Shown: positions 10,623-23,060, numbered from the stretch's first letter. The stretch: 64,000 nucleotides of DNA from Dethiosulfovibrio peptidovorans DSM 11002 (GCF_000172975.1 NZ_ABTR02000001.1:2022501-2086500); one strand, 5' to 3'. Numbers and translations: made by a program. The notes: a model not told the origin generated them from the sequence alone.

Positions 10623-11093
10623 ATGCCGCGTAAAGGGCATGTGAGAAAGAGAGATTCGTTGCTGGATACCAGGTTCGGAAATCTCGCTGTCACTAAGTTC
10701 ATCAATAAGGTCATGCTCGACGGTAAGAAAAGTACCGCCGAGAAGATAGTCTACGAAGCTCTCGATAAAGCCGCCGAAAAACTGGGCGTGGAGCCTATCG
10801 AGGTCTTCAACAAGGCCATGGAGAACGTCAAGCCTCTCGTCGAGGTCCGTTCCCGCAGGGTCGGTGGTGCGACCTATCAGGTCCCAGTGGAGGTTGCGCC
10901 CGCAAGGGCTCAGGCTCTCGCTATCCGTTGGATAATCTCCTACTCTAGGGGCAAGAAAGGCATGCCCATGAACGAGAGGCTCTCCAGGGAGTTTATCGAT
11001 GCCTACAAGGGCGAGGGTAGCTCCATCAAGAAGAGGGAAGATACCCATAAGATGGCAGAGGCCAACAGGGCCTTCGCTCACTACCGTTGGTAG
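10623..11093 (+). CDS. rpsG: 30S ribosomal protein S7
   Basis: Primary 16S rRNA-binding protein that nucleates the small-subunit head, 156 aa, the normal length. The start [11 protein letters not shown], internal [25 protein letters not shown] (read in sections) and C-terminal [20 protein letters not shown] are typical. A GGAGG site precedes the ATG. The 50-bp gap to fusA contains a small inverted repeat (TGACGA...TCGTCA) but no clear terminator or promoter. Confidence 0.98.
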   Translation: MPRKGHVRKRDSLLDTRFGNLAVTKFINKVMLDGKKSTAEKIVYEALDKAAEKLGVEPIEVFNKAMENVKPLVEVRSRRVGGATYQVPVEVAPARAQALAIRWIISYSRGKKGMPMNERLSREFIDAYKGEGSSIKKREDTHKMAEANRAFAHYRW

Positions 11094-11143
11094 CACTTGA
11101 CGATATGTTCGTCAGTCGACGTTACGCGTCCTAGGTGATAATT

Positions 11144-13210
11144 ATGGCTGGAATGGATCTACATAAAATAAGAAACATAGGAATAGCTGCGCATATAGAC
11201 GCAGGTAAGACGACCACCACCGAGCGTATCCTGTTCTACACCGGGCGCAACTACAAGATCGGTGAGGTTCACGAGGGCGCGGCCACCATGGACTGGATGG
11301 AGCAGGAACGTGAGAGAGGAATAACCATCACTTCCGCTGCTACCACATGTCAGTGGAAGGGCCATAATATCAATATAATTGATACACCCGGGCACGTGGA
11401 CTTTACTGTCGAGGTCGAGCGTTCCATGAGGGTCCTCGACGGAGCCATATCGGTCTTCTGTGCCGTAGGCGGGGTCGAGCCCCAGTCCGAGACCGTGTGG
11501 CGTCAGGCCGATAAATATCATGTTCCTCGCATAGCCTTCGTCAACAAGATGGACCGGGTTGGAGCCAATTTTCTCACCGTGGTCGATCAGCTGAAGGAAA
11601 GGCTGGGTGCTACCGCAGTCCCCCTTCAGCTTCCGATAGGGTCCGAGGAGGACTTTCAAGGAGTCGTCGATCTCATAGAGATGAAGGCGATACTCTTTTC
11701 CGACGTGATGGGTGCCGAGCCCACCATAGAGGAGATTCCGGCGGACATGATGGAAGAGGCAAAACTCTACAGAGAGTCCATGATAGAGTGCCTGTCCGAT
11801 TTTGACGAGGAGATAATGGCCCTCTTCCTCGAGGGAGAGGAAGTCTCCAACGACATGATCAGGTCTGCTATCAGAAAGAGCACCATCTCTCTAGATATCG
11901 TCCCGGCAATGTGCGGAACGGCTTTCAAAAATAAAGGGGTTCAGCCCCTTCTGGACGCCGTCGTAGCATATCTTCCAAGCCCCATGGATCTTCCCGCTAT
12001 AGTGGGGGTTGATCCTGACGATGGATCGGAGCTGGAGAGGCACGCCAACGAAGACGAACCCGTATCCGCGCTGGCTTTTAAAATAGCGGTGGACCCCTTC
12101 GTAGGTAAACTGACATTCTGCAGGATATACTCGGGAGTTCTTAAGTCGGGGACATCTATTTACAATCCGACCAGTCGCAAGAGGGAGCGTATCGGCAGGA
12201 TTCTGCAGATGCACGCCAACAAAAGAACCGACATAGACGAAGCCGGAGCTGGTATGATAGTGGCTCTTCCGAGCCTCAAGAACACCAGGACTGGCGATAC
12301 CCTCTGTGACGAAAAGAACCCGATCGTTCTCGAGAATCTCGAGTTCCCCGAGCCAGTCATTTCTCTGGCGGTCGAGCCCATAACCCAAAGCGACAAAGAC
12401 AAGCTCTCCAAGGGGCTTATCGCTCTGGCCGAAGAGGATCCCACATTCGTGGTCCGCAACGACGAGGAGACCGGTCAGACCGTTATCTCTGGAATGGGCG
12501 AGCTTCACCTCGACATCATCGTCGATCGTCTCAAGAGGGAATTCAAGGTCGGGGTCAACGTCGGTCGTCCTCAGGTCGCCTACAGAGAGGCCATTACTAA
12601 AGCGGTCTCCCAGGTCCAGGGTAAGTTCGTTCGTCAGAGCGGTGGTCGCGGGCAGTATGGAGACGTGGTTATCGACATGGAGCCGCTTGAGGAATGCAAG
12701 GGTTTTGTCTTCGAGGACAAGATCGTCGGAGGAGTCATCCCAAGAGATTACATACCTGCGGTACAGAAGGGTATAGAGGAAGCCATCACCAACGGTATAC
12801 TCGGAGGCTTTCCTGTAATAGGCGTGAAGGTCTCGCTGGTTTACGGAAGCTACCACGATGTCGACAGTTCCGAGATGGCGTTCAAGATCGCCGCATCTAT
12901 GGCGTTCAAGGAAGCCATGAGAAAAGCCGGGCCGACTCTTATGGAGCCGGTGATGTTCGTGGAGGTCGTGACTCCCGAGGAATACGTCGGAGATGTCATG
13001 GGAGATCTTTCCTCCCGTCGTGGAAGGGTCGAGGGCATGGAGATCCGTGGTAACGCCAGGGCTATAAAAGCATACGTCCCCCTTGGTGAGATGTTCGGAT
13101 ACGCCACTGACGTAAGGAGCAAAACCTCTGGTCGAGCCACCTACACCATGCAATTTGATCACTATGAGGCCGTCCCGGCAAGCGTTGCCGAGGAAATCCT
13201 CAAGAAATAG
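11144..13210 (+). CDS. fusA: elongation factor G
   Basis: Translocation GTPase, 688 aa from the ATG at 11144. G1 is [15 protein letters not shown]3 is DTPGHVDFT and G4 is NKMDR, followed by domains II-V with [12 protein letters not shown] in domain IV. A GTG at 11135 would add three residues. I prefer 11144 because AGGTG at 11133-11137 is then correctly spaced. It lies between rpsG and tuf as in the classical str operon. Confidence 0.97.
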   Translation: MAGMDLHKIRNIGIAAHIDAGKTTTTERILFYTGRNYKIGEVHEGAATMDWMEQERERGITITSAATTCQWKGHNINIIDTPGHVDFTVEVERSMRVLDGAISVFCAVGGVEPQSETVWRQADKYHVPRIAFVNKMDRVGANFLTVVDQLKERLGATAVPLQLPIGSEEDFQGVVDLIEMKAILFSDVMGAEPTIEEIPADMMEEAKLYRESMIECLSDFDEEIMALFLEGEEVSNDMIRSAIRKSTISLDIVPAMCGTAFKNKGVQPLLDAVVAYLPSPMDLPAIVGVDPDDGSELERHANEDEPVSALAFKIAVDPFVGKLTFCRIYSGVLKSGTSIYNPTSRKRERIGRILQMHANKRTDIDEAGAGMIVALPSLKNTRTGDTLCDEKNPIVLENLEFPEPVISLAVEPITQSDKDKLSKGLIALAEEDPTFVVRNDEETGQTVISGMGELHLDIIVDRLKREFKVGVNVGRPQVAYREAITKAVSQVQGKFVRQSGGRGQYGDVVIDMEPLEECKGFVFEDKIVGGVIPRDYIPAVQKGIEEAITNGILGGFPVIGVKVSLVYGSYHDVDSSEMAFKIAASMAFKEAMRKAGPTLMEPVMFVEVVTPEEYVGDVMGDLSSRRGRVEGMEIRGNARAIKAYVPLGEMFGYATDVRSKTSGRATYTMQFDHYEAVPASVAEEILKK

Positions 13211-13234
13211 GACTTCTTATTAGGAGGGAGTACC

Positions 13235-14434
<1,200 letters not shown>

Positions 14435-14449
14435 CCTGGAGGTTTCGCC

Positions 14450-14755
14450 GTGTCCAAGAAGATCCGCATTCGTCTGAAGGCCTTCGATCACAAGGTCCTC
14501 GACACGTCCGCCGCTCAGATAGCCGAGACTGCGGATAGAAGCGGGGCAAGGGTCTCTGGTCCGATCCCCCTTCCTACGGAAGTCAATAAATTCTGTATCC
14601 TCAAGTCCCCCCACGTGGATAAGGATGCGAGAGAGCAGTTTGAGATGAGAACCCATAAGAGGCTAATCGACATCATCGATCCCAATCAGAAGACGATGGA
14701 CGCCCTTATGCAGCTGAATCTTCCCTCTGGAGTAGATATTCAGATCAAGCTTTAG
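14450..14755 (+). CDS. rpsJ: 30S ribosomal protein S10
   Basis: Small-subunit head protein, also NusE in antitermination complexes, 101 aa. GTG start at 14450 after CTGGAGG. Motifs are [15 protein letters not shown] near the N-terminus and [19 protein letters not shown] in the middle. It opens the S10 cluster but sits close behind tuf, so it probably shares that transcript. Confidence 0.97.
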   Translation: MSKKIRIRLKAFDHKVLDTSAAQIAETADRSGARVSGPIPLPTEVNKFCILKSPHVDKDAREQFEMRTHKRLIDIIDPNQKTMDALMQLNLPSGVDIQIKL

Positions 14756-14786
14756 TGGGAAGCTCTGAGCAAAGGAGTGAAATAAT

Positions 14787-15413
14787 ATGAGTCTTGGTAT
14801 CCTGGGGCAGAAACTGGGCATGACCCAGATCTATAACGAAAATGGCCAGGCCGTTCCCGTAACGGTAGTCGAGGCCGGACCCTGTCCGGTTTTGGCGGTT
14901 AGGACCGAAGAGAAGAACGGCTACGACGCCATCCTTCTAGGGTTCGGTAAGGTCAAGCCCCGAAAAGTCACGAAACCTCTTAAGGGTTTCTTCGACAAAG
15001 CGCAGAGTGAGGCCAAGCGCTGGCTCAAGGAGTTCCGGATCTCCAACGCTTCGGATTACGAAGTCGGAAATGCCGTGGACGTAACCATCTTTGAGGCCGG
15101 CGAGAAAGTTGACGCTACCGGGGTCAGTAAAGGTAAGGGGTTTGCCGGAGTAATAAAGAGATACAACTTCGGCGGAGCTCCTGCGAGCCACGGCGTGTCT
15201 AAAACCCATAGAAAGCCGAACTCCAGCGGCGCCAGCAGCTATCCCAGCCACGTATTCAAGGGCAAAACGATGCCCGGACAGCTCGGCAACGAGCAGGTCA
15301 CCGTGAAGAACCTAACCGTGGTGGCCGTGGATGTGGAGAATAACCTCGTCCTCGTCAAGGGGGCCATCCCCGGTGCCAAAAACGGCCTGGTCCTGCTCCA
15401 CAAAAAGGGCTAG
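14787..15413 (+). CDS. rplC: 50S ribosomal protein L3
   Basis: Early-assembly 23S rRNA-binding protein near the peptidyl-transferase centre, 208 aa. The start (SLGILGQKLGMTQIY) and the C-terminal KTMPGQLGNEQVTVKNL are diagnostic. The glycine-rich loop with SHGVSKTHRKPNSSG is intact. AAGGAG precedes the ATG. Confidence 0.98.
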   Translation: MSLGILGQKLGMTQIYNENGQAVPVTVVEAGPCPVLAVRTEEKNGYDAILLGFGKVKPRKVTKPLKGFFDKAQSEAKRWLKEFRISNASDYEVGNAVDVTIFEAGEKVDATGVSKGKGFAGVIKRYNFGGAPASHGVSKTHRKPNSSGASSYPSHVFKGKTMPGQLGNEQVTVKNLTVVAVDVENNLVLVKGAIPGAKNGLVLLHKKG

Positions 15414-15440
15414 TCGGCACGGTTAAGGAGGTCAAGAAAA

Positions 15441-16061
15441 ATGCCGAGCATCAAGCTTGTCACTATAACCGGCGAGTCGACCGGGGAACTGTCTCTGTCC
15501 GGTAACGTCTTCGACGTACCGCTTCACGTTCCCGCTATGCACCAGGTGGTGGTCGCTCAGCTCGCCAACAGGCGTCAAGGTACCCACTGTACCAAGGGCA
15601 GAGGCGACGTCCGCGGAGGCGGAAAGAAGCCTTGGAGGCAAAAGCACACCGGTCGTGCCCGTCACGGCAGCAGCCGTTCGCCCATCTGGGTCGGAGGCGG
15701 AGTTACTCACGGTCCCAAGCCGAGAAACTACCGTCAGAAGGTCAACAAGAAGGTTAGGAGACTCGCCATCTGCAGTGCGCTGTCTCAGAAGATCCGGGAC
15801 GCCCAGTTGATGGGATTCGAGGCTTTCTCCATGGAGAAGCCCTCGACCAAGATCATGAAGGGCCTGTTTCAGTCCCTCGGGGTGGAAAAACCCCTCGTGA
15901 TAGTGGATCACAGGGACGAAAACATCTCTATGTCCACGAGAAACATACCCGGAGCAGACGTCCTTCACGTGGACAGCATCAACGTCTACGACCTGTTGAA
16001 GCACGGACACGTTTTTATCAGCGCCGGTGCCGTTAAGAAGCTGGAGGAGGTGTACGCCTAA
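15441..16061 (+). CDS. rplD: 50S ribosomal protein L4
   Basis: Exit-tunnel protein, 206 aa. The tunnel loop with [21 protein letters not shown] and [13 protein letters not shown] is intact; macrolide-resistance changes often map to this loop. In some bacteria L4 autoregulates the S10 operon, but I see no leader structure here that would show it. The stop codon overlaps the rplW start (TAATG). Confidence 0.97.
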   Translation: MPSIKLVTITGESTGELSLSGNVFDVPLHVPAMHQVVVAQLANRRQGTHCTKGRGDVRGGGKKPWRQKHTGRARHGSSRSPIWVGGGVTHGPKPRNYRQKVNKKVRRLAICSALSQKIRDAQLMGFEAFSMEKPSTKIMKGLFQSLGVEKPLVIVDHRDENISMSTRNIPGADVLHVDSINVYDLLKHGHVFISAGAVKKLEEVYA

Positions 16062-16357
16062 TGAAACTTATGGCTCACGATATCATCGTTCGGCCTATCA
16101 TCACCGAGAAAAGCAGCCGTATGATGGAGGATAACAAGTACACCTTCGAGGTTCATCCCCAGGCAAACAAGACCGAGGTCCGTAAGGCCGTTGAGACGGT
16201 TTTCAAGGTCAAGGTCGAGAAGGTCCATACCCTGAAGGTCCGTTCCAAGCCCAAGAGGATGGGAGTGTTCCTGGGGAAGAGCCGGGCCTGGAAAAAGGCC
16301 ATCGTTACTCTGGCTGAAGGGGAACGCATAGAGTTCTTCGAAGGCGCCAGCGTTTAG
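16061..16357 (+). CDS. rplW: 50S ribosomal protein L23
   Basis: Protein at the tunnel exit that docks SRP and trigger factor, 98 aa. [23 protein letters not shown] is recognisable near the N-terminus (in sections), with [17 protein letters not shown] following. The first ATG overlaps the rplD stop. A second in-frame ATG at 16070 gives the more usual start MAHDIIVRP. Confidence 0.96.
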   Translation: MKLMAHDIIVRPIITEKSSRMMEDNKYTFEVHPQANKTEVRKAVETVFKVKVEKVHTLKVRSKPKRMGVFLGKSRAWKKAIVTLAEGERIEFFEGASV

Positions 16358-16378
16358 CTCTGACGGGAGGACGGAACA

Positions 16379-17206
16379 ATGGGAATCAAGAAATATAATC
16401 CCACGACGCCGGGTCGGCGTTTCATGAGCATCCAGACCTACGAAGAGGTTACCAAGAGCGAGCCGGAGCGTTCGCTTTTGGCCCCTATCGCTAAAAAAGG
16501 CGGTAGAAATAACAACGGTAGGATCACGATGCGCCATCGTGGGGGCGGAAACGCCAAAAGGTACCGTATCATAGATTTTAAGAGAAACAAGATCGGGGTT
16601 CCCGGCAAGGTTGCCACCGTGGAATATGACCCCAACCGTTCGGCTAGGATCGCTCTGATCCACTATGCCGACGGAGAGAAACGTTACATCCTTTGCCCTG
16701 TAGGACTTCAGGTTGGGATGACCATCATGGCAGGGCCCGAGGCGGACATAACTCCAGGCAACGCTCTTAAGTTGTCCGACATCCCTGTAGGTACCATGAT
16801 CCACAACATCGAGCTGGAGCCCGGTAGAGGCGGAGTAATGGTCCGTTCCGCCGGAACCACCGCTCAGTTGATGGCAAAGGAAGGCAAATACGCCTTCGTC
16901 CGTATGCCCAGCGGAGAGCTTCGTCTCGTGCTGTTGGAGTGTATGGCTACAGTGGGACAGGTCGGCAATACGGAGCATGAAAACGCCAGCATAGGTAAGG
17001 CCGGTAAAACCCGTTGGCTTGGCCGGAAACCCCACGTTCGCGCCATGGTCATGAACCCAGTTGACCATCCCATGGGCGGCGGTGAGGGACGAAGCAAGTC
17101 CCATAAACACCCTGTATCTCCTTGGGGAACGCCCGCAAAGGGATATAGAACCCGCCGGAAGAAGCCTTCGGATAAGTTCATCGTCCGTCGCCGGTTTGCC
17201 AAGTAG
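16379..17206 (+). CDS. rplB: 50S ribosomal protein L2
   Basis: Large-subunit core protein needed for subunit joining and peptidyl-transferase activity, 275 aa. Motifs are [17 protein letters not shown] at the start, [15 protein letters not shown], and the C-terminal [18 protein letters not shown] with the conserved histidine region. A GGGAGG site precedes the ATG. Confidence 0.98.
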   Translation: MGIKKYNPTTPGRRFMSIQTYEEVTKSEPERSLLAPIAKKGGRNNNGRITMRHRGGGNAKRYRIIDFKRNKIGVPGKVATVEYDPNRSARIALIHYADGEKRYILCPVGLQVGMTIMAGPEADITPGNALKLSDIPVGTMIHNIELEPGRGGVMVRSAGTTAQLMAKEGKYAFVRMPSGELRLVLLECMATVGQVGNTEHENASIGKAGKTRWLGRKPHVRAMVMNPVDHPMGGGEGRSKSHKHPVSPWGTPAKGYRTRRKKPSDKFIVRRRFAK

Positions 17207-17224
17207 AGATAAGGGGGTAAATCA

Positions 17225-17506
17225 ATGGCTCGTTCTGCCAAGAAGGGACCCTTCGTCGAACAGAAACTTCTCAGCCGCGTAGAAACTCTCAACGAGAGCG
17301 GGGAGAAGAAGGTCGTCAAGACCTGGTCCCGTGCCAGCATGATAGTTCCGGCGATGATCGGACACACCATCGCCATACACAACGGCCGTATTCACATACC
17401 TATTTACATCAGTGAAAACATGGTCGGTCACAAGCTCGGGGAGTTCGCTCCCACCAGGAAGTTCGGCGGTCACGCCGGACAGGAGCGCCGCTCCGGCGTA
17501 AGATAG
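17225..17506 (+). CDS. rpsS: 30S ribosomal protein S19
   Basis: Head protein that contacts S13 and the A-site tRNA, 93 aa. [16 protein letters not shown] and the C-terminal [17 protein letters not shown] are typical. It lies between rplB and rplV with short gaps. Confidence 0.98.
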   Translation: MARSAKKGPFVEQKLLSRVETLNESGEKKVVKTWSRASMIVPAMIGHTIAIHNGRIHIPIYISENMVGHKLGEFAPTRKFGGHAGQERRSGVR

Positions 17507-17520
17507 GGAGGAATAGGATT

Positions 17521-17853
17521 ATGGAGGCAAGAGCACGTGCCAAACAGGTCCGCGTCTCTCCTTTTAAGGTGCGCCAGGTGCTGCCTCTGATCAGGGGCAA
17601 GAAGGTAGGCGACGCTTTGGTCGTCCTCAGATACACCCCGAAGAAGGCTGCCAAGGTCATCGAAAAGGTGCTCAAGAGTGCCGTGGCCAACGCCGAGCAC
17701 AACTACGGACTTGACATCGATAAGCTCGTGGTAGTCGAGGCCTTTGCCGATCAGGGGCCCAGCATGAAGCGTTTCCGTCCGGTGTCGATGGGTCGGGCCC
17801 ATCCCTACCGCCATCGCACGAGCCACATCACCGTGTCGGTAGCCGAACGTTAA
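17521..17853 (+). CDS. rplV: 50S ribosomal protein L22
   Basis: Tunnel-lining protein, 110 aa. [20 protein letters not shown] near the N-terminus and the beta-hairpin segment [19 protein letters not shown] are intact. GGGAGG precedes the ATG. Confidence 0.97.
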   Translation: MEARARAKQVRVSPFKVRQVLPLIRGKKVGDALVVLRYTPKKAAKVIEKVLKSAVANAEHNYGLDIDKLVVVEAFADQGPSMKRFRPVSMGRAHPYRHRTSHITVSVAER

Positions 17854-17865
17854 GGAGGGCTAAAG

Positions 17866-18549
17866 ATGGGTCAGAAAGTACACCCCGTAGGATATAGAGT
17901 CGGTGTCATCCGGGACTGGGAGTCCCGTTGGTTCGCCGACGGCAAGAACTACGCCAAGAACCTTCACGAGGATCTCAAGCTTCGTGATTGGATCAAGGCT
18001 CGCTGGGATGGCGCAAGCATCTCCAAGGTCGAGATCGAGAGAGTGGGTAAGGTAATACGCTTTTCGATTTGGACCGCCCGGCCTGGTGTAGTTATAGGAA
18101 AAGGCGGCTCGGAGATCCAGAAGGTCAAGGAAGAGCTTCAGGCCATGACTGGCTCTAAGGTAATGATCAACGTTCAGGAGATCAAGAACCCCGAGGTCGA
18201 GGCCCAGCTTGTGGCTGAAAACGTGGCCGCTGCGTTGGAGCACAGGGTAAGCTTCCGTCGCGCCATGAAACAGTCCATCTTCAGGACCATGAAGGCTGGC
18301 GGCAAGGGCATCAAGATCCAGTGTGCCGGACGTCTCGGTGGAGCCGAGATAGCCAGAACCGAGTGGTACAACGAAGGACAGCTTCCTCTCTCCACGCTCA
18401 GGGCCGACATCGACTATGGTCTGGCCGAGGCTAAGACCATGTATGGCGTCATAGGCGTCAAGGTCTGGATCTACAGGGACGAGAAGGCCATCAACACTCC
18501 TGCGCCGAGACAGCCCAGGAGGGGTCGTAGAGATGGGGGGCGTAGCTGA
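17866..18549 (+). CDS. rpsC: 30S ribosomal protein S3
   Basis: mRNA entry-channel protein with helicase role, 227 aa. The N-terminus is [17 protein letters not shown]. The KH-domain GxxG appears as [17 protein letters not shown], and the C-terminal domain carries [16 protein letters not shown]. The basic tail ends [10 protein letters not shown]. Its TGA overlaps the rplP ATG. Confidence 0.98.
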   Translation: MGQKVHPVGYRVGVIRDWESRWFADGKNYAKNLHEDLKLRDWIKARWDGASISKVEIERVGKVIRFSIWTARPGVVIGKGGSEIQKVKEELQAMTGSKVMINVQEIKNPEVEAQLVAENVAAALEHRVSFRRAMKQSIFRTMKAGGKGIKIQCAGRLGGAEIARTEWYNEGQLPLSTLRADIDYGLAEAKTMYGVIGVKVWIYRDEKAINTPAPRQPRRGRRDGGRS

Positions 18550-18971
18550 TGTTGATGCCCAAGCGCACCAAATGGCGCAGACCTCATCGAGAGAAGCTTA
18601 AGGGAGACACCAAGGGCGGTGCCTACGTAGCCTTCGGAGAATACGGTCTTCAGGCCCTTGAGTGCGGCTATATAACCGCTCGTCAGATAGAGGCCACCCG
18701 TATCGCGATCACCAGGAAGCTTCGTAAGGGCGGTAAGGTTTGGATAAGGATATTCCCCGACGTGGCCTACACGAAGAAGCCCCTGGAGACCCGAATGGGT
18801 AAAGGTAAGGGGTCGCCGGAATTCTGGGTGGCTCCGGTCAAGAGGGGACGTATCATGTTCGAGGTTGCGGGGGTGTCCCGCGAGATCGTCGAGAGGGCCT
18901 TCAGAACGGCCTCCTACAAGCTTCCGATCAAGGTGAGGCTTGTGGCTCGGGAAGGTTTGGGTGGTGAGTAA
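18549..18971 (+). CDS. rplP: 50S ribosomal protein L16
   Basis: Organises the A-site region of the large subunit, 140 aa. [14 protein letters not shown] at the start and [18 protein letters not shown] in the middle are family signatures. The ATG overlaps the rpsC stop, indicating translational coupling. Confidence 0.98.
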   Translation: MLMPKRTKWRRPHREKLKGDTKGGAYVAFGEYGLQALECGYITARQIEATRIAITRKLRKGGKVWIRIFPDVAYTKKPLETRMGKGKGSPEFWVAPVKRGRIMFEVAGVSREIVERAFRTASYKLPIKVRLVAREGLGGE

Positions 18972-18974
18972 GCC

Positions 18975-19187
18975 ATGGATGCCAAGAGTCTGCGTGATTT
19001 GACAATAGAAGAGCTGCAGGAAAAGCATCGTCAGTACAAAGAAGAGCTCTTTAACCTGCGCTTCCAGAACGCCATCGGTCAGCTCAAGAACACGAGCAGG
19101 ATCAAAGACGTCAAGAAAACCATCGCCAGAGTCCTTACCGTCGTTCACGAGAAAGAACAAGGTCTGGGAATCGGTGGAAGGAGGTAA
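18975..19187 (+). CDS. rpmC: 50S ribosomal protein L29
   Basis: Two-helix protein at the tunnel exit, 70 aa. MDAKSLRDLTIEELQEKH and LFNLRFQNAIGQLKNTSRI identify the family. The start lies 3 bp after the rplP stop. Confidence 0.96.
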   Translation: MDAKSLRDLTIEELQEKHRQYKEELFNLRFQNAIGQLKNTSRIKDVKKTIARVLTVVHEKEQGLGIGGRR

Positions 19188-19193
19188 GGACAG

Positions 19194-19493
19194 ATGGAGA
19201 CCCGTACACCCCATCGTAAAACTCGTGTCGGAACCGTAGTCAGCGACAAGATGGAAAAGTCCATCTCGGTCCAGGTTATCCGTCACGCCATGCATCCTCT
19301 CTATGGAAAGAGGATCATAAAGTCAAAGAAGTTTATCGTCCATGACGAGGAGAACTCCTGTCGCATAGGTGACAGAGTCCTGATCGGCGAGGAGCGCCCC
19401 TTGAGCAAGACGAAGCGCTGGTCCGTCGTCAGGATAATCGAGAGAGCTCCCGTACTCGGAGATAGTACTACCGAGTCTAAAGAGGAGGCGTAG
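19194..19493 (+). CDS. rpsQ: 30S ribosomal protein S17
   Basis: Primary 16S-binding OB-fold protein, 99 aa. RKTRVGTVVSDKMEKSISV and SCRIGDRVLIGEERPLSKTKRW are characteristic. A short acidic tail (STTESKEEA) extends the usual C-terminus. GGAAGGAGG precedes it. Confidence 0.97.
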   Translation: METRTPHRKTRVGTVVSDKMEKSISVQVIRHAMHPLYGKRIIKSKKFIVHDEENSCRIGDRVLIGEERPLSKTKRWSVVRIIERAPVLGDSTTESKEEA

Positions 19494-19496
19494 GTC

Positions 19497-19865
19497 ATGA
19501 TCCAGCTTCGTACCGTCCTTAACGTGGCGGACAACTCTGGAGCCAAGAAGATCATGTGCATCCAGGTCGTGGGCGGAAGCCGTCGCCGTTGGGGCAATGT
19601 CGGCGACGTCATAGTGGCCTCCGTAAAGGAAGCCATTCCCAACAGCAACATCCCCAAGGGGAAAGTGGTCAAGGCGGTCATAGTCAGAACCAAGAAGGAA
19701 CATCGCCGTGTCGACGGATCCTACGTTCGCTTCGACGACAACGCCGCAGTGATCATCGACAACAACGGGGACCCCAGGGGAACCCGTATCTTTGGCCCTG
19801 TGGCCAGGGAACTTCGGGCCAGGAAATACATGAGAATTCTCTCTCTGGCTCCCGAGGTAGTGTAA
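19497..19865 (+). CDS. rplN: 50S ribosomal protein L14
   Basis: Intersubunit-bridge protein, 122 aa, exactly the common length. [18 protein letters not shown] opens the protein and [20 protein letters not shown] lies in the middle. It begins 3 bp after rpsQ. Confidence 0.98.
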   Translation: MIQLRTVLNVADNSGAKKIMCIQVVGGSRRRWGNVGDVIVASVKEAIPNSNIPKGKVVKAVIVRTKKEHRRVDGSYVRFDDNAAVIIDNNGDPRGTRIFGPVARELRARKYMRILSLAPEVV

Positions 19866-19878
19866 GGGGGCACATGGT

Positions 19879-20205
19879 ATGAACAGATTAAAAAAAGGCG
19901 ATCGCGTCCGTGTGATCTCCGGTAAAGACAAGGGAAAAGAGGGCAAGGTCCTCAAGGTCCTCAAAAGCAAGGACAGGGACATGGTCGTGGTCGAGGGGGT
20001 CAACATGGCCTCCAAGCACGCCAAGCCCTCCCAGAAGAGCCCTCAAGGCGGCATCGTCAAGCAGGAGAACCCCATATATGCCTGTAAGGTGATGCTGGTC
20101 TGTCCGACCACCGGGAAACCCACCAGGGTCGGACATGCCTTCCTTGAGGACGGTCGCAAGGTCAGAGTCGCCAAGGTTAGCGGCGAGATCGTGGACCAGA
20201 TCTAG
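19879..20205 (+). CDS. rplX: 50S ribosomal protein L24
   Basis: Assembly-initiator KOW-domain protein, 108 aa. [20 protein letters not shown] is the KOW motif; [17 protein letters not shown] and [12 protein letters not shown] follow. Standard position between rplN and rplE. Confidence 0.97.
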   Translation: MNRLKKGDRVRVISGKDKGKEGKVLKVLKSKDRDMVVVEGVNMASKHAKPSQKSPQGGIVKQENPIYACKVMLVCPTTGKPTRVGHAFLEDGRKVRVAKVSGEIVDQI

Positions 20206-20221
20206 CGGAGGAGGTACGGAA

Positions 20222-20764
20222 ATGAAACCTCGTATGCTCGAGAAATATCAAGGCGAGGCTGCTCCGGCCCTTCATAAGGAGTTCGGCTACAGCAACCCAA
20301 TGGAGATCCCTCGTCTCGTCAAGATAGTGATCAACATCGGAGTCGGTGAAGGCAAACAGGACGCCAAATACGTCAACGCCGCCATGTCCGAGCTGGCTAC
20401 CATAGCGGGACAGCGACCCATGATGAAGAGGGCTAAGAAGTCCATAGCCGGTTTCAAGCTCAGAGAGGGCGTTCCCGTCGGTTGTTCCGTGACCCTTAGG
20501 GGCAGTCGTATGTGGGAGTTCCTGGATAGGCTGGTCAGCGTCGTTCTCCCTCGTATTAAGGACTTCCGGGGCATATCCGGCAAGGCCTTTGACGGAAGGG
20601 GTAACTATAACCTCGGTCTCAAGGAACAGATAATCTTTCCCGAGATCGACTACGACAAGATCATGGTGTCCAAGGGGATGAACATAACGTTCGTCTCGAC
20701 CGCGAATACCGATGAAGAGGGACTGGCCCTGCTTTCCAAGCTGGGCATGCCCTTCGCAAGGTAG
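20222..20764 (+). CDS. rplE: 50S ribosomal protein L5
   Basis: 5S rRNA-binding protein in the central protuberance, 180 aa. I chose the ATG at 20222, which follows GGAGGAGG and gives [17 protein letters not shown]. The open frame extends upstream into rplX, but that extension has no family character. [34 protein letters not shown] and [18 protein letters not shown] support the call. Confidence 0.97.
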   Translation: MKPRMLEKYQGEAAPALHKEFGYSNPMEIPRLVKIVINIGVGEGKQDAKYVNAAMSELATIAGQRPMMKRAKKSIAGFKLREGVPVGCSVTLRGSRMWEFLDRLVSVVLPRIKDFRGISGKAFDGRGNYNLGLKEQIIFPEIDYDKIMVSKGMNITFVSTANTDEEGLALLSKLGMPFAR

Positions 20765-20782
20765 AGGAAGGGGTAACGGAGT

Positions 20783-20968
20783 ATGGCCAGAAAAGCCATG
20801 GAGCACAAGGCGACTTTGACGCCCAAGTTCAAGGTACGTCAGCATAACAGGTGCCCTATCTGCGGCCGTGTTCACGGATATATGCGGAAGTTCAACATGT
20901 GCCGCTGCTGCTTCCGCAAGCTGGCGAGGGAAGGCAAGATTCCCGGCATCGTCAAGTCCAGCTGGTAG
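20783..20968 (+). CDS. rpsN: 30S ribosomal protein S14, zinc-binding type Z
   Basis: Short (61 aa) zinc-ribbon form of S14. The cysteine pairs are CPIC and CRCC, in [20 protein letters not shown]. It is the zinc-containing (C+) version; no C- paralogue is in the window. The [19 protein letters not shown] start is normal. Confidence 0.97.
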   Translation: MARKAMEHKATLTPKFKVRQHNRCPICGRVHGYMRKFNMCRCCFRKLAREGKIPGIVKSSW

Positions 20969-20992
20969 TCACTGAAAGGGGGCACACACGGG

Positions 20993-21397
20993 ATGTACGT
21001 TAACGATCCTATAGCGGATATGCTCACTCGGATCAGAAATGCCAACATGGTGTATCATGATTCGCTGGACATTCCCATCAGTAAGACGAAGCTCTCCATA
21101 GCCAAGATACTTAAGGGCGAGGGCTATATAAAGAACTACAAGGTTATCAACGATCCTAAGAAACCCTACGGGATCCTGAGGGTATTCCTCAGTTACGGTC
21201 CCAACAGGGAGAGGGTCATACAGGGACTGCGTCGCATAAGCAAGCCCGGACGCAGAATGTATGTAGGCAAGGACAAGCTGCCCAAGGTAATGGGCGGCCT
21301 CGGCATCGCCATCATCTCCACCTCCAGCGGTCTAAAGACTGACGCTGAAGCCAGAACCTCTGGCAGTGGTGGAGAGGTCGTCTGCTACATCTGGTAG
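20993..21397 (+). CDS. rpsH: 30S ribosomal protein S8
   Basis: Central-domain 16S-binding protein, 134 aa. [20 protein letters not shown] opens it, and the C-terminal half has [10 protein letters not shown] before a final GGEVVCYIW. In E. coli S8 regulates the spc operon; I cannot see a matching operator here. Confidence 0.97.
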   Translation: MYVNDPIADMLTRIRNANMVYHDSLDIPISKTKLSIAKILKGEGYIKNYKVINDPKKPYGILRVFLSYGPNRERVIQGLRRISKPGRRMYVGKDKLPKVMGGLGIAIISTSSGLKTDAEARTSGSGGEVVCYIW

Positions 21398-21412
21398 GGG
21401 GGAGAGGCATAC

Positions 21413-21952
21413 ATGTCTAGAATCGGACTTAAACCCGTAACCCTTCCAAGCGGAACCACGGTCTCCGTAGCGAACGACAAGATCGTCGTCAAAGGGGCTA
21501 AGGGAGAGCTTTCCATGCCCACGATCCAGGATATCTCCGTCGAGGTCTCCGATGGTATCGTCAAGGTAGCGAGGGCTAACGAACTAAAGAAGACCAAGTC
21601 GGCCCACGGGATGGTCCGTGCCATGATTCAGAACATGGTGACCGGAGTAACCGATGGCTACGAGATAAAGCTCGAGATCGTCGGAGTAGGGTACAGGGCT
21701 CAGATGCAGGGAAGCAACCTTCAGTTGAGCCTTGGATTCTCCCATCCGGTGATCCACGAGGCGCCAGAGGGCATAGAGTTCGCCACAGACGGTCCTACGA
21801 AGTTAAGCGTAAAGGGAATCGACAAGCAGCTAGTCGGTCAGACCGCCGCTATCATCAGGGGATACCGTCCGCCCGAGCCCTATAAGGGCAAGGGCATCCG
21901 TTACGAGGGCGAGCACATAATTCGTAAGGCCGGCAAAGCCGGAGCCAAGTAG
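21413..21952 (+). CDS. rplF: 50S ribosomal protein L6
   Basis: GTPase-centre protein, 179 aa. [16 protein letters not shown] at the N-terminus and [19 protein letters not shown] at the C-terminus are diagnostic. Confidence 0.98.
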   Translation: MSRIGLKPVTLPSGTTVSVANDKIVVKGAKGELSMPTIQDISVEVSDGIVKVARANELKKTKSAHGMVRAMIQNMVTGVTDGYEIKLEIVGVGYRAQMQGSNLQLSLGFSHPVIHEAPEGIEFATDGPTKLSVKGIDKQLVGQTAAIIRGYRPPEPYKGKGIRYEGEHIIRKAGKAGAK

Positions 21953-21965
21953 GGGTGATCGCATC

Positions 21966-22334
21966 ATGATCAAGATAAAAGGCAGAAACAGGATGAGGGT
22001 CGTCCGTCATCTTCGGCTTCGTCGCAAGCTCAAAGGAACCTCCGAGCGTCCCAGAATGTCGGTGTTCCGGAGCCTGAACGAGATCTACGTCCAGATTATA
22101 GACGATACTGTGGGACGTACCCTGGCATCGGCTTCCACCCTCGACAAGGCCCTCAAGGCAGAGCTCCAGGTCCACGGCACCGTGGACGCCGCTAAGGCGG
22201 TCGGCGAGCTAGTGGCCCGCAGAGCTCTGGACAAAGGGATCTCCGAGGTCGTCTTCGATAGGGGCGGTCATATGTATCACGGTCGCGTCAAGGCGCTGGC
22301 CGAGGCCGCTCGCGAGGCGGGCCTGAAGCTGTAA
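21966..22334 (+). CDS. rplR: 50S ribosomal protein L18
   Basis: 5S rRNA-binding protein, 122 aa. [39 protein letters not shown] and [17 protein letters not shown] are all present. Standard position between rplF and rpsE. Confidence 0.97.
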   Translation: MIKIKGRNRMRVVRHLRLRRKLKGTSERPRMSVFRSLNEIYVQIIDDTVGRTLASASTLDKALKAELQVHGTVDAAKAVGELVARRALDKGISEVVFDRGGHMYHGRVKALAEAAREAGLKL

Positions 22335-22346
22335 GGAGGATGGAGC

Positions 22347-22847
22347 ATGAACGGTAGACAGGCAAACTCCGATATGCTGGAGCGCGTCGTCGCGATCAAC
22401 CGGGTCAGCAAGGTCGTCAAGGGCGGAAAACGCTTCCGTTTCAGCGTCCTGGTTGTCGTTGGAGACGGCGAGAGCAAAGTAGGCGTAGGCATGGGCAAGG
22501 CTCGTGAGATCTCCGAGGCCGTCCGCAAGGGCATAGAGGCCGCCAAGAAGGATCTCAGGGTGGTCAAGAAGGTCGGAAAAACCCTTCCCCATCCCATCAT
22601 CGGGAAGTTCGGATCCGCCGAAGTTCTTCTCAAGCCGGCAGCCCCCGGTACGGGAGTAATCGCTGGCGGAGTGGTCCGAGCCATCATGGAGCTCGGTGGG
22701 GTCAAAGACGTTCTCACCAAGATCGTCGGACGTACCAACAACCCCATCAACGTGGCTCGTGCTACCTTGTCCGCGGTAGGTGCCCTAAGAACTCCGGACG
22801 AGATCCTGGCGCTTCGCGGCAAGAAGCGCACTCAGGAAACCGCTTAG
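22347..22847 (+). CDS. rpsE: 30S ribosomal protein S5
   Basis: Accuracy protein near the mRNA entry site, 166 aa. The N-terminal domain has [19 protein letters not shown] and the C-terminal domain has [20 protein letters not shown]. An AAGGAGG site precedes the ATG. Confidence 0.98.
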   Translation: MNGRQANSDMLERVVAINRVSKVVKGGKRFRFSVLVVVGDGESKVGVGMGKAREISEAVRKGIEAAKKDLRVVKKVGKTLPHPIIGKFGSAEVLLKPAAPGTGVIAGGVVRAIMELGGVKDVLTKIVGRTNNPINVARATLSAVGALRTPDEILALRGKKRTQETA

Positions 22848-22861
22848 GACAGGTGATCGAT

Positions 22862-23047
22862 ATGGCTAAACTTATCATCACCTGGAAGAGAAGCACCATA
22901 GGTCGTCCTCCCAAGCAGGAGAGGACCGTCAAGGCTTTGGGCCTCAAGAAGCTAAACTCTACGGTGATCCATGAGGATACTCCTCAGATCAGGGGCATGG
23001 TGGCCAAGGTTGCTCACCTTGTCGAATGTTCGACCGTAGAGGAATAG
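22862..23047 (+). CDS. rpmD: 50S ribosomal protein L30
   Basis: 61-aa protein from the ATG at 22862, [19 protein letters not shown]. An in-frame GTG at 22853 would add three residues and is less likely because AGGTG there is the probable ribosome-binding site. [20 protein letters not shown] is typical. Confidence 0.95.
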   Translation: MAKLIITWKRSTIGRPPKQERTVKALGLKKLNSTVIHEDTPQIRGMVAKVAHLVECSTVEE

Positions 23048-23060
23048 GGAGGGAAGTCCA

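Noticed and set aside
11094-11143. Possible promoter or terminator between rpsG and fusA (TTGACG with a small inverted repeat)
   Set aside because: The 6-bp inverted repeat has no T run and there is no -10 box at the right distance.
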